Origin: Caulobacteraceae bacterium | Lineage (GTDB): Bacteria > Pseudomonadota > Alphaproteobacteria > Caulobacterales > Caulobacteraceae | Length of the DNA: 64,000 nucleotides | Reading direction: 5' to 3' | NCBI GenBank assembly: GCA_947475735.1 | Contig: CANJLQ010000010.1 | Coordinates: 62,001 to 126,000, forward strand | In this document: piece after piece, positions 56,626 to 64,000 of the stretch | How the letters are laid out: the number at the start of each line of letters is the position of its first letter | Position numbering within the stretch: the stretch's first letter is position 1 | Made by a program: the position numbers and the translations under genes | Notes under the pieces: generated by a model | Database searches by the model: none | Told to the model about the DNA's origin: nothing | The model's input: the letters and a program-made list of their open reading frames with translations, nothing else

Positions 56626-59600
56626 TGGACGGGGGATCGATCGAGCGTCGCACCGATCAGGACCTTGGCGGCGCGCCCGAGGGGATGGACGCCCTTGTCG
56701 TCGTGGACCGGATCAAGGCCTCCGGGGGCGTCGGTGTCTTCGTGGCCCGGGACTTTTCGCGCTCCAGCGTCTTCGTTCAGGCGTTCCGTTTCTTTGCCAA
56801 AGATATTGAGATAATTGAGTTTCCTGCGTGGGACTGCTTGCCCTACGACCGTCTCAGCCCGACCTCGGCGGTGTCCGCCGAGCGGATGGCGGCCCTGACG
56901 GCTCTGGCGCGACGTGACGCGGACGATCGGACGCCTCTTCTGATCGTGACGACCGTCGCCGCCGCCGTGCAGCGGACCCCGCCGCGCGAGGTCACGGCCT
57001 CGGCCGCCTTCGACGCCGTGGAGGGCCGCGAGCTCGATCTGACGGCCCTTGAGGCCTATTTTGCCACCAATGGCTACATGCGGGCCTCGACCGTCAACGA
57101 CCGGGGCGAATACGCCGTCCGCGGCGGCGTCGTCGACGTGTTTCCGCCCGGGTTCGCCGAGCCGGTGCGGCTGGACATGTTCGGGGCCGAGCTGGAATCC
57201 ATCCGCACCTTCGATCCGGAGACCCAGCGCTCGACCGGACAGCTGCGCGAGGTGTCGCTGTCACCCGTGTCCGAAGCCCTGCTGAACCCCGAGAGCATCA
57301 GCCGCTTCCGCAGCGGCTACCTCAACCTGTTCGGGTCGCCGGGCGAGGATCCGACCTATGCGGCGGTGTCGGAGGGCGCGCGGCGTCAGGGGTTCGAGCA
57401 CTGGCTGCCGCTGCTCTACGACCGGCTGGAGACCCTGTTCGACTATCTGCCCGACCGGTCGTCGATCTATCTGGATCATCAGGCGGACGCGGCCCGGACC
57501 GATCGCTGGAACCTGACCCGCGACGCCTATGAGGCGCGCCAGGAGGCGTCCAAGGCCAAGGGAGGCGCGGCGAACCGGGCCTTGCCGCCGGAGCGGCTCT
57601 ATCTGCCTGACGCCGAGTGGAACGGCGCGCTCGCCGGCCGGACCGTGCGCCGCCTCAGCCCCTTCGACGGCGCGGCCGAGGACGCGGGCGGGCGTCTGGG
57701 CCGGACCTTCGCCGCCGAACGGGCCCAGGACAGCGTCAATCTGTTCGAGGCCGTCGCCGCCCACGCCGCCGCGCTGAAGGCCGATGGCAAGCGCGTCCTG
57801 TTCGCCTCCTGGACCGAAGGGTCGTCCGACCGGCTGGGCGTCATGCTGTCCGACCACGGTCTGGAGCCGGTCGTGCCCGTGCGCGACTGGGCCGATGTGC
57901 AGTCGGCGTCCAGGGACCTGTTCCTGCGCGCCGTCTTGCCGGTGGAGCATGGCTTCGTCACCGACGACGTTGCCGTCATCTCCGAAACCGACATCCTGGG
58001 CGACCGTCTGGCGCGCCCGAAGCGGAAGCGCCGCGCCTCCAATTTTCTGGCCGAGGCCTCGGCCCTGACCACCGGCGATCTGGTCGTCCACCTGGATCAC
58101 GGCATCGGCCGATACGAGGGCCTGAAGACGCTGGAGATCCAGGAGGCTCCACACGACTGCCTGGAGCTGCTCTACGCCGGTGACAGCAAACTCTATCTGC
58201 CCGTTGAGAACATTGACCTCCTGACCCGCTATGGCACGGAGTCCGACGGCGTCCAGCTGGACCGTCTGGGCGGGGCGGGGTGGCAGGCGAGGAAGGCCAA
58301 GGCCAAGGCCCGCCTGCGCGACATGGCCGAGGGCCTGATCGCGCTCGCCGCCAAGCGCGCGCTGAAATCCGGCGACGCCATCACCCCGCCGGCCGGCCTG
58401 TTCGACGAGTTCTGCGCCCGCTTCCCGTACGAGGAGACCGACGACCAGCTGAACGCCATCGGCGACGTGCTGGAGGACCTCGGCAAGGGCTCGCCGATGG
58501 ATCGCCTGATCTGCGGCGACGTGGGCTTCGGCAAGACCGAGGTCGCCATCCGCGCCGCCTTCGTCGTGGCCATGTCGGGGCAGCAGGTCGCGATCGTCTG
58601 CCCTACGACACTGTTGGCCCGCCAGCATTTCAAGACCTTCTCCGAACGCTTCGCCGGCTGGCCCATCAAGGTCCGCCACCTGTCGCGCATGGTCACCGCC
58701 AAGGACGCGGCCGAGACCCGCGCGGGCCTGAAGGACGGCTCCTTCGAGATCGTCGTCGGCACCCATGCCGTGCTGTCCGATCAGGTCGGCTTCAAGGACC
58801 TGGGCCTCGTCATCGTCGATGAGGAGCAGCACTTCGGCGTCAAGCACAAGGAGAAGCTGAAGAGCCTCCGCGCCAACGTCCACCTGCTGACCCTGACCGC
58901 CACTCCCATTCCGCGCACGCTCCAGATGGCGCTGTCAGGCATCCGCGAGATGTCGATCATCGCCACGCCGCCGGTCGATCGTCTGGCGGTGCGGACCTAT
59001 GTGGCACCGTGGGACCCGGTCATGGTGCGCGAGGCGTTGCTGCGCGAGAAGTATCGTGGGGGCCAGGCCTTCTACGTCTGCCCGCGCCTGTCGGACCTGC
59101 CCGACATCGAGGAATTTCTCCGCGTCCAGGTGCCCGAGATCAAGTTCGTCGTCGGCCACGGCCAGATGAGCCCGACCCAGCTGGAAGACGTGATGAGCGC
59201 CTTCTACGACGGCAGCTACGACGTGCTGGTCTCGACCACCATCGTCGAGAGCGGCATCGACATTCCGACCGCCAACACCTTGATCGTGCACAGGGCCGAC
59301 ATGTTCGGCCTGGCCCAGCTGCACCAGATCCGGGGTCGGATCGGCCGGTCCAAGGCCCGCGCCTTCGCCTATCTGACGACCGACGCGACCAAGCCCCTGA
59401 CCCAGTCGGCCGAGCGGCGGCTGCAGGTGCTTCAGTCGCTCGACAACCTCGGCGCCGGCTTCCAGCTGGCCAGCCACGACCTGGACCAGAGGGGCGGCGG
59501 CAATCTGCTGGGCGACGAGCAGTCGGGCCACATCCGCGAGGTCGGCGTCGAACTGTATCAGCAGATGCTAGAGGACGCCGTCGCCGAGCTGCGCCAGAAC

Positions 59601-60077
59601 GGGGAGGGCGGCGCGATCGACCGGGGCTGGTCCCCGGCCATCAACGTCGGCGCGGCCGTCCTGATTCCAGAGGATTACGTCCCAGACCTCAACGTCCGTC
59701 TCAGCCTCTATCGCCGCCTGTCCGATGCGGAGAACACCGAGAGCCGCGAGGCCCTGGCCGCCGAACTCATCGACCGCTTCGGCCCCCTGCCGGACGAGGC
59801 CAAGCAACTGCTGCGGATCGTGGGGGTCAAGGCGAACTGCAAGACCGCCTGCATCGAACGCATCGACATCGGGCCCAAGGGCTGTGTCCTGACGCTGCGC
59901 GACAACCGCTTCCCCAATCCGGCCGGCCTGGTCGGCCTGATCCAGAAGAACCACGCGACGTGGAAGATCCGGCCGGACCAGAAGGTCGTGGTCAAGGGCG
60001 ACTGGCCGTCGGCCGAGGAAAGGCTGAAGGTGGCTGAGCGCATCACGGCCGATCTGGCGCGGGTGGCCGCAGCCTAG
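56625..60077 (+). CDS. mfd: Transcription-repair coupling factor Mfd
   Basis: Removes stalled RNA polymerase and recruits UvrA. 1150 residues: UvrB-like N-terminal part, the RNA polymerase-interaction domain (GDLVVHLDHGIGRYEGL near 485), translocase motifs GDVGFGKT, DEEQHFGV, TATPIPRTLQMA and HQIRGRIGRS, and the C-terminal TRCF domain. It shares a CTAG stop with the next gene. Confidence 0.97.
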   Translation: MDGGSIERRTDQDLGGAPEGMDALVVVDRIKASGGVGVFVARDFSRSSVFVQAFRFFAKDIEIIEFPAWDCLPYDRLSPTSAVSAERMAALTALARRDADDRTPLLIVTTVAAAVQRTPPREVTASAAFDAVEGRELDLTALEAYFATNGYMRASTVNDRGEYAVRGGVVDVFPPGFAEPVRLDMFGAELESIRTFDPETQRSTGQLREVSLSPVSEALLNPESISRFRSGYLNLFGSPGEDPTYAAVSEGARRQGFEHWLPLLYDRLETLFDYLPDRSSIYLDHQADAARTDRWNLTRDAYEARQEASKAKGGAANRALPPERLYLPDAEWNGALAGRTVRRLSPFDGAAEDAGGRLGRTFAAERAQDSVNLFEAVAAHAAALKADGKRVLFASWTEGSSDRLGVMLSDHGLEPVVPVRDWADVQSASRDLFLRAVLPVEHGFVTDDVAVISETDILGDRLARPKRKRRASNFLAEASALTTGDLVVHLDHGIGRYEGLKTLEIQEAPHDCLELLYAGDSKLYLPVENIDLLTRYGTESDGVQLDRLGGAGWQARKAKAKARLRDMAEGLIALAAKRALKSGDAITPPAGLFDEFCARFPYEETDDQLNAIGDVLEDLGKGSPMDRLICGDVGFGKTEVAIRAAFVVAMSGQQVAIVCPTTLLARQHFKTFSERFAGWPIKVRHLSRMVTAKDAAETRAGLKDGSFEIVVGTHAVLSDQVGFKDLGLVIVDEEQHFGVKHKEKLKSLRANVHLLTLTATPIPRTLQMALSGIREMSIIATPPVDRLAVRTYVAPWDPVMVREALLREKYRGGQAFYVCPRLSDLPDIEEFLRVQVPEIKFVVGHGQMSPTQLEDVMSAFYDGSYDVLVSTTIVESGIDIPTANTLIVHRADMFGLAQLHQIRGRIGRSKARAFAYLTTDATKPLTQSAERRLQVLQSLDNLGAGFQLASHDLDQRGGGNLLGDEQSGHIREVGVELYQQMLEDAVAELRQNGEGGAIDRGWSPAINVGAAVLIPEDYVPDLNVRLSLYRRLSDAENTESREALAAELIDRFGPLPDEAKQLLRIVGVKANCKTACIERIDIGPKGCVLTLRDNRFPNPAGLVGLIQKNHATWKIRPDQKVVVKGDWPSAEERLKVAERITADLARVAAA

Positions 60078-60667
60078 CGTCTCGGCTTGAAGTGCAGATG
60101 CGTGGCGTAGCGGGTCTGGCGCGCCGACACCGGCTCCAGCTCCGCCGTAAGCCCGTCCCAGAGCCGTTCGCCCCTGCCGAGGACGACCGGGGCCATCTGC
60201 AGATGCAGGTCGTCGATCACCCCGGTGTTGAGATAGTGCCGCGTTGTGCTCACCCCACCGCAGATCGCTGTATCGCCGTCGCCGGCCGCTGACCGGGCCG
60301 CGTCCAGCGCCGCGTCATAGCCCTCGGTCACGAAATGGAAGGTGGTGCCGCCCGCCATCACCAGCGGTTCTCGCGGATAGTGGGTCAGGACGAAGACGGG
60401 CGCGCCATAGGGCGGGGTCTCGCCCCACCACCCCGTCCAGTCGCTGTGCCAATCACCGCGGATCGGCCCGAACATGTTCCTGCCCATAATGAAGGCCGAA
60501 TAGGCGAGGACGGCTTCACGCTCCTGGATGTTGTTGTCGCTGTCCTCGAACATCCAGCGATGCAGGGATCTCGCGCCTTCCCCGAGCGGGTTTTCCAGCG
60601 TCTGGTTCGGCCCTGCGCCGAATCCCTCCAGCGAAATCGTCATGTGCGCGCCGATGCGACTCGTCAT
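60074..60667 (-). CDS. Dihydrofolate reductase / RibD C-terminal family protein
   Basis: 197 residues of the DHFR-like fold: MTISLEGFGAGP, a variable middle with FIMGRNMFGP, PVFVLTHYPREPLVM, and DTAICGGVSTTRHYLNTGVIDDLHLQMAPVVLGRGERLW. Such proteins reduce unknown substrates with NADPH. It lies 15 bases after the PopA-like gene in the same direction. Confidence 0.87.
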   Translation of the reverse strand: MTSRIGAHMTISLEGFGAGPNQTLENPLGEGARSLHRWMFEDSDNNIQEREAVLAYSAFIMGRNMFGPIRGDWHSDWTGWWGETPPYGAPVFVLTHYPREPLVMAGGTTFHFVTEGYDAALDAARSAAGDGDTAICGGVSTTRHYLNTGVIDDLHLQMAPVVLGRGERLWDGLTAELEPVSARQTRYATHLHFKPRR

Positions 60668-60682
60668 GGCGTTCGTCTCGGC

Positions 60683-61999
60683 TCAGGCGACGGCCGCTCG
60701 GGCCGCGTGGAGGTCGGCCGACGCCCGTTCCAGCACTGTGGCTGCGCTCTCGCCCGGCATCAGTTCCGACACCCCGACCCTGAACTCGACCACGAAGGGC
60801 GAGCGGTCCGGGCCGGCGTCGAAGGCGGTGCAGCCGATCACTGCGGCGATCCGCTCCGCCGCCAGCCGCGCCGCAACGCCCGGCGTGGCGGGCAGGGCCA
60901 GGGCAAAGACCTCGGGGGCCAGGCGCGCCGCCGTGTCTTCGACCCGCACCAGGCGTGACACCATCGCCCCGATCTGCGGCATGGCGCGGTCCAGCCATCC
61001 GCCTCGGCGGGCGTGGGTCAAGGTCTCGGTTTCGGACACCTTGAGCACACAGACCGAGAGCGACCGGCGGCGGGCGGTGGCGGCATCGGCGACCCGGCCC
61101 AGATGGCTCGCGAACAGGGTGGGGGTGAACAGGCCCGTCGTCGGGTCCATGACGCCGGATCCCCGCGCGCCCTCAAGCGCCCGCCGGATCGCCAGATGCC
61201 GGCGATGGGTGCGGGCCAGGGCCAGGACCCGGCCGGCGATGTCCGGTTCGGGCGTCGAGGCGGCCGCGACCTCCGAGAAGCCCCGATTGTAGAGTTCGCC
61301 CAGATTGATCTCGCCTTCGGAGCGCAGATAGAGGGCCAGAGGGATGTGATACAGCCGCGTGTTGCGCTTCATGCCCGAGGCGATGCTGAGCGCCGGGGCG
61401 TGATCGGGCGCGCCCCACAGCACGGCGGCGTCAAAGGCGCTCTCATGCAGATAGTCGAACGCGGTATAGGGCGTCGGTGCCGCAACGATCTCGGCCCCCG
61501 CCTCGGTCAGGGTGTTCGACAGGCCGATGAAGCGGTGGTCGGGCGCGCCAGCGATCAGGATGCGCAGGGGGCTGGGGTCGGGTTCGCCGGGGTCCAGCTG
61601 CGCCCCATGCAACGCCAGGGTCTGGCGGCGCAGGCGGAACTCTTCCTCGGTGATGGCGGCCCGGACCAGTTGCTCCAGCCTCAGGCCCAGCTGGGTCGGA
61701 TGCGGCGCTTGTGCCATCGCCAGATCGACGCCGTCCTCGGCCCAGGCCGACCCGATCGAGACGACGGGAAGACGGCGGGCACCGGCGGCCAGCCGCAGGG
61801 CCTCGGGCAGGGCTGCGGCTTCGGGATGATCGACGTCGATGATCGCGGCTTCCAGTCGAAAGTCGCTGAGGGCGGCGATGGCCGAACCGCCTGTTCGCGC
61901 GGTCATGGTGCGCCAGCCGAGGCTGTCGAGCCCCCGGCACAGGGCTCCGATCCTGTCGTCGGTTTCGGCGACGACCAGTACGCGTGGATCCGAAAGCAC
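60683..61999 (-). CDS. popA: PopA-like c-di-GMP effector (REC-REC-degenerate GGDEF)
   Basis: 438 residues in three domains. REC1 (about 5-120) keeps the acceptor Asp55 in IIDVD; REC2 (about 144-260) has no acceptor Asp; the GGDEF-like domain (about 285-438) has APEVF (361-365) in place of GGDEF but an intact I-site RVED (352-355) five residues before it. Caulobacter PopA has the same plan and directs CtrA destruction at the pole by ClpXP on binding c-di-GMP. GTG start at 61999 with GGGGG upstream; a longer frame is not supported. Confidence 0.85.
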   Translation of the reverse strand: MLSDPRVLVVAETDDRIGALCRGLDSLGWRTMTARTGGSAIAALSDFRLEAAIIDVDHPEAAALPEALRLAAGARRLPVVSIGSAWAEDGVDLAMAQAPHPTQLGLRLEQLVRAAITEEEFRLRRQTLALHGAQLDPGEPDPSPLRILIAGAPDHRFIGLSNTLTEAGAEIVAAPTPYTAFDYLHESAFDAAVLWGAPDHAPALSIASGMKRNTRLYHIPLALYLRSEGEINLGELYNRGFSEVAAASTPEPDIAGRVLALARTHRRHLAIRRALEGARGSGVMDPTTGLFTPTLFASHLGRVADAATARRRSLSVCVLKVSETETLTHARRGGWLDRAMPQIGAMVSRLVRVEDTAARLAPEVFALALPATPGVAARLAAERIAAVIGCTAFDAGPDRSPFVVEFRVGVSELMPGESAATVLERASADLHAARAAVA

Positions 62000-62184
62000 G
62001 TCAGCCGCCCCCCTGGACCCCGAGCGGGGCCGCGCCCAAGGCGCGCAGCGACCATACCGAGGCGGGGCCGCCGGACGCAATGCGGGAATGCCCGCGTCGG
62101 GCGAAATCCGGCGCCGCGAGCGTGACTTCCCACGCCAGGAATTTGCGCTAGGTTAAGCTCACAGGGGCTGCAGCGGGGACCGGC

Positions 62185-63117
62185 TTGAACGGCTTGCGGA
62201 CGGACATCGCCACACCCGGCTACTGGGCGCGCCTTTCAGGTCGTGCCTTCGCCCGAAGCTGGGGCCGCGACGTCATGCTCTACACGGGCGGGGTATCCTT
62301 CTTCGCCCTGCTGGCGGTGTTTCCGGCCATCGCCATCCTGATCGGCTTCTATAAGGCCGTCCTGTCGATCGGCCAGGTCAGCGAACAGGCCGCGGCGCTC
62401 GCCGACGTCATGCCGTACGCGGCCCGGACCATCTTCCAGGCCGAGGTCGAGCGCCTCGCCAACGCCTCGGCCCGCACCGTGTCGTTTCAAAGCGCCTTCG
62501 CCCTGATCGTGGGTGCCTACGCCGCCCATCGGGGCTTCAAGGCCCTCCTGGCCGGGCTGAACCTCATCCACGACGAGACCGAGCCGCACGGCTTCCTGAA
62601 ATTCAACATGCTGGCCTTCTTCGTGGCCCTGTTCGCCTTCGCCCTGTTCACCGTGGTATCGGGCGCGGTCGTAACGGCGCGGCTGCTGCAGCACACCTCG
62701 GCCGAGGCCAGCGGCGGGGGCTTCTTCCTGGCCGGGGTCACGCCGGCGATGGGTCTGGGGCTGGGCCTGACGATGCTGTACCGTTACGCCATGTCTCATC
62801 GCGAGCCCGTGGCCTGGGTGCCCGCGCTGGCGGGCGGGGCGGTCGCGACGGTGCTGTCGATGATTTCGTCGTGGCTGTGCGCCATCTATGTCGAGCAGAT
62901 CGCGCCTCTGGGGGCGACCTATGGCTCGGTCGGTGCCGTCGTGGTGCTGCTGATCTGGCTGTCGTGGAACGTCAACGCCATCTTCTACGGTGGGGCCTTT
63001 GCCACCGAGATGGAGATCGCCAAACGCGCCCGGGGTGCCCCCGACTTCGAGCAAGACCCCGACGAGCCGTCGGCCTCCGTCGTCAATCTTTCGGAGCGGC
63101 GCGCGTCTCGACGGTGA
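62185..63117 (+). CDS. YihY/BrkB-family inner membrane protein
   Basis: 310 residues, six membrane segments, with the family patterns LYTGGVSFFALLAVFPAIAILIG-type first helix, ANASARTVSF and LGATYGSVGAVVVLLIWLSWN. Function of the family is not established. TTG start at 62185 after GGGGA. Its 3' end overlaps the convergent tusA gene by 35 bases. Confidence 0.88.
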   Translation: MNGLRTDIATPGYWARLSGRAFARSWGRDVMLYTGGVSFFALLAVFPAIAILIGFYKAVLSIGQVSEQAAALADVMPYAARTIFQAEVERLANASARTVSFQSAFALIVGAYAAHRGFKALLAGLNLIHDETEPHGFLKFNMLAFFVALFAFALFTVVSGAVVTARLLQHTSAEASGGGFFLAGVTPAMGLGLGLTMLYRYAMSHREPVAWVPALAGGAVATVLSMISSWLCAIYVEQIAPLGATYGSVGAVVVLLIWLSWNVNAIFYGGAFATEMEIAKRARGAPDFEQDPDEPSASVVNLSERRASRR

Positions 63118-63322
63118 TCGTCAGAACGCCTTCGGCCTCGTCGATCGAGACGACCCGACCGCCCAGTTCCGTCATCAGATAGGGCGCGTCGATCCGCGCC
63201 ATCGGATCGGTCGCCAGAAGGACGGCGCGCGTCCGGCTGGGGGCCTGTTCCAGGGCCTTTCGCAGACGCAGGGTGGGGACCGGGCAGCGATGACCGCGCG
63301 CGTCGATGGTCAGCGGGCTCAT
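63083..63322 (-). CDS. TusA/SirA-family sulfurtransferase-like protein
   Basis: 79 residues with the CPxP motif in IDARGHRCPVPTLRLRKAL and a typical small alpha/beta fold ending LTITVETR. TusA proteins hand on sulfur for tRNA thiolation or cofactor synthesis. The ATG at 63322 overlaps the cinA stop (ATGA). Confidence 0.88.
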   Translation of the reverse strand: MSPLTIDARGHRCPVPTLRLRKALEQAPSRTRAVLLATDPMARIDAPYLMTELGGRVVSIDEAEGVLTITVETRAAPKD

Positions 63323-63813
63323 CCGGCCTCGCACGCCTCGACCAGCATCGTCAGCGCCACCCGGACGGCCGCCAGGCGCACGCCCTCCCGGCCCAGATCG
63401 CCGAAATCATGGCGCGCGTGGACGGTGCCCGCGGCCCCCGCGCAGGCGAAATGCACCAAGCCGAGGGGCTTTTCCGGCGAGCCTCCGCCCGGCCCCGCGA
63501 CGCCGGTGATCGAAACCGCCAGATCGACGTCCGCACGAGACCTCGCGCCCTCCGCCATCGCCCGCGCGACCGGCTCGGACACCGCCCCGTGGCTGTCCAG
63601 CAGGGTCTCGGGCACGCCAAGCAGCGCCGTCTTCGCGGCATTCGAATAGGTCACGAACCCCCGATCCACGACCGCCGAAGACCCCGGCACGGCCGTCAGG
63701 GCCCCGGCCACCAGCCCGCCGGTGCAGCTCTCGGCCGTCGCCACGGTCCAGCCGCGCGCCGTCGCGGCGGCGATCACGTCGGTGGCCAGGTCGGCGATGT
63801 CATCGGGAAACAT
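63319..63813 (-). CDS. CinA C-terminal-type nicotinamide-nucleotide amidohydrolase
   Basis: 164 residues, PncC-type single domain: ATAESCTGGLVAGALT, VTYSNAAKTALLGV, GAVSEPVARAMAEGA and ITGVAGPGGGSPEKPLGLV. Converts nicotinamide mononucleotide to nicotinic acid mononucleotide in NAD recycling. No N-terminal CinA domain is present. Coupled to tusA. Confidence 0.93.
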   Translation of the reverse strand: MFPDDIADLATDVIAAATARGWTVATAESCTGGLVAGALTAVPGSSAVVDRGFVTYSNAAKTALLGVPETLLDSHGAVSEPVARAMAEGARSRADVDLAVSITGVAGPGGGSPEKPLGLVHFACAGAAGTVHARHDFGDLGREGVRLAAVRVALTMLVEACEAG

Positions 63814-63896
63814 GGGACTTTCCGAAGCGGCCTCGAATGGCGATACATGGGCCGGGCGCTCGGGTCTGTCGACCGGTCGGCGCGACCGGAGTGTGC

Positions 63897-64000
63897 ATGA
63901 GCGACCTGACCCTCGGCCAAGACGCCGGTCACCCTGCGGGAGGCCGCGACGCCGACCGCGCGACGCCGGCCCTGTTCGCCCTGGCCATCTTCACTTCGGC
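63897..64000 (+). CDS. Start of a gene cut by the right edge
   Basis: ATG at 63897 with GGAG six bases upstream opens a frame that runs to the end of the window. The first 34 residues are polar (SDLTLGQDAGHPAGG) then become hydrophobic (PALFALAIFTSA), which looks like the first membrane helix. This helix resembles the start of fused MFS/spermidine-synthase-like proteins, but the fragment is too short to be sure. Confidence 0.5.
   Translation, partial: MSDLTLGQDAGHPAGGRDADRATPALFALAIFTS

Overview
This window is a GC-rich chromosomal segment from an alphaproteobacterium of the Caulobacteraceae, most likely Brevundimonas or a close relative (inference from gene content and order). The strongest markers are popZ (polar organiser) between an RsaF/TolC-type outer membrane channel gene and valS, and a PopA-like c-di-GMP effector. 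I see no prophage, insertion sequence, CRISPR array, rRNA operon or plasmid function. Most of the window is dense core chromosome with very short gaps and many 1-4 base gene overlaps.

Layout. 0-10 kb: end of msrB, phaC (polyhydroxyalkanoate synthase), glpX, recJ, tRNA-Glu, a double cold-shock protein, a DUF192 lipoprotein, tRNA-Pro, a flavin-dependent halogenase, tRNA-Asn and a SpoU-type RNA methyltransferase. 10-24 kb: a 38-residue small protein, tRNA-Cys, a PIMT-like protein, tolC/rsaF, popZ, valS, tlyA, a glycine-zipper envelope protein, an RlmD-type methyltransferase, a PA0069-type radical SAM protein and topA. 24-37 kb: dprA-plsY, a GDPD lipoprotein, gatCA, ruvX-AEC transporter-pyrB-pyrC', gatB, a putative HEXXH metallopeptidase and an RcnB-like protein. 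37-45 kb: a secreted YCII protein, alkaline phosphatase plus a BLUF photoreceptor, a TonB receptor with an M19 dipeptidase, a 500-base gap with no convincing gene, and purEK. 45-54 kb: a diguanylate cyclase, the phr-cfa pair, kdsA, and hldE-hldD-DUF3089 (LPS heptose). 54-64 kb: recG divergent from sdhE-mfd, a DHFR/RibD-like protein with popA, a YihY membrane protein, tusA-cinA, and the start of one more gene at the right edge.

How it fits together. Several genes point to cell-pole and cell-cycle control by c-di-GMP: PopZ, the PopA-like protein with an intact I-site but a dead GGDEF motif, and an apparently active GGDEF enzyme with its own I-site. Envelope building is served by kdsA, hldE, hldD, plsY, cfa and several lipoproteins. 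Light and DNA damage are covered by photolyase, the BLUF protein, mfd, recG and recJ.

No clearly new multi-gene system stands out. The best leads are: a 29-base element shared upstream of two envelope-protein genes at nearly the same distance from their starts; a dihydroorotase without metal ligands fused translationally to pyrB; a 48-base tandem repeat behind tRNA-Pro with an inverted copy 10 kb away; two related long palindromes that exactly bracket the heptose operon; a halogenase with an altered signature motif; and repeated use of one CTAG as a stop codon for both genes of a convergent pair.
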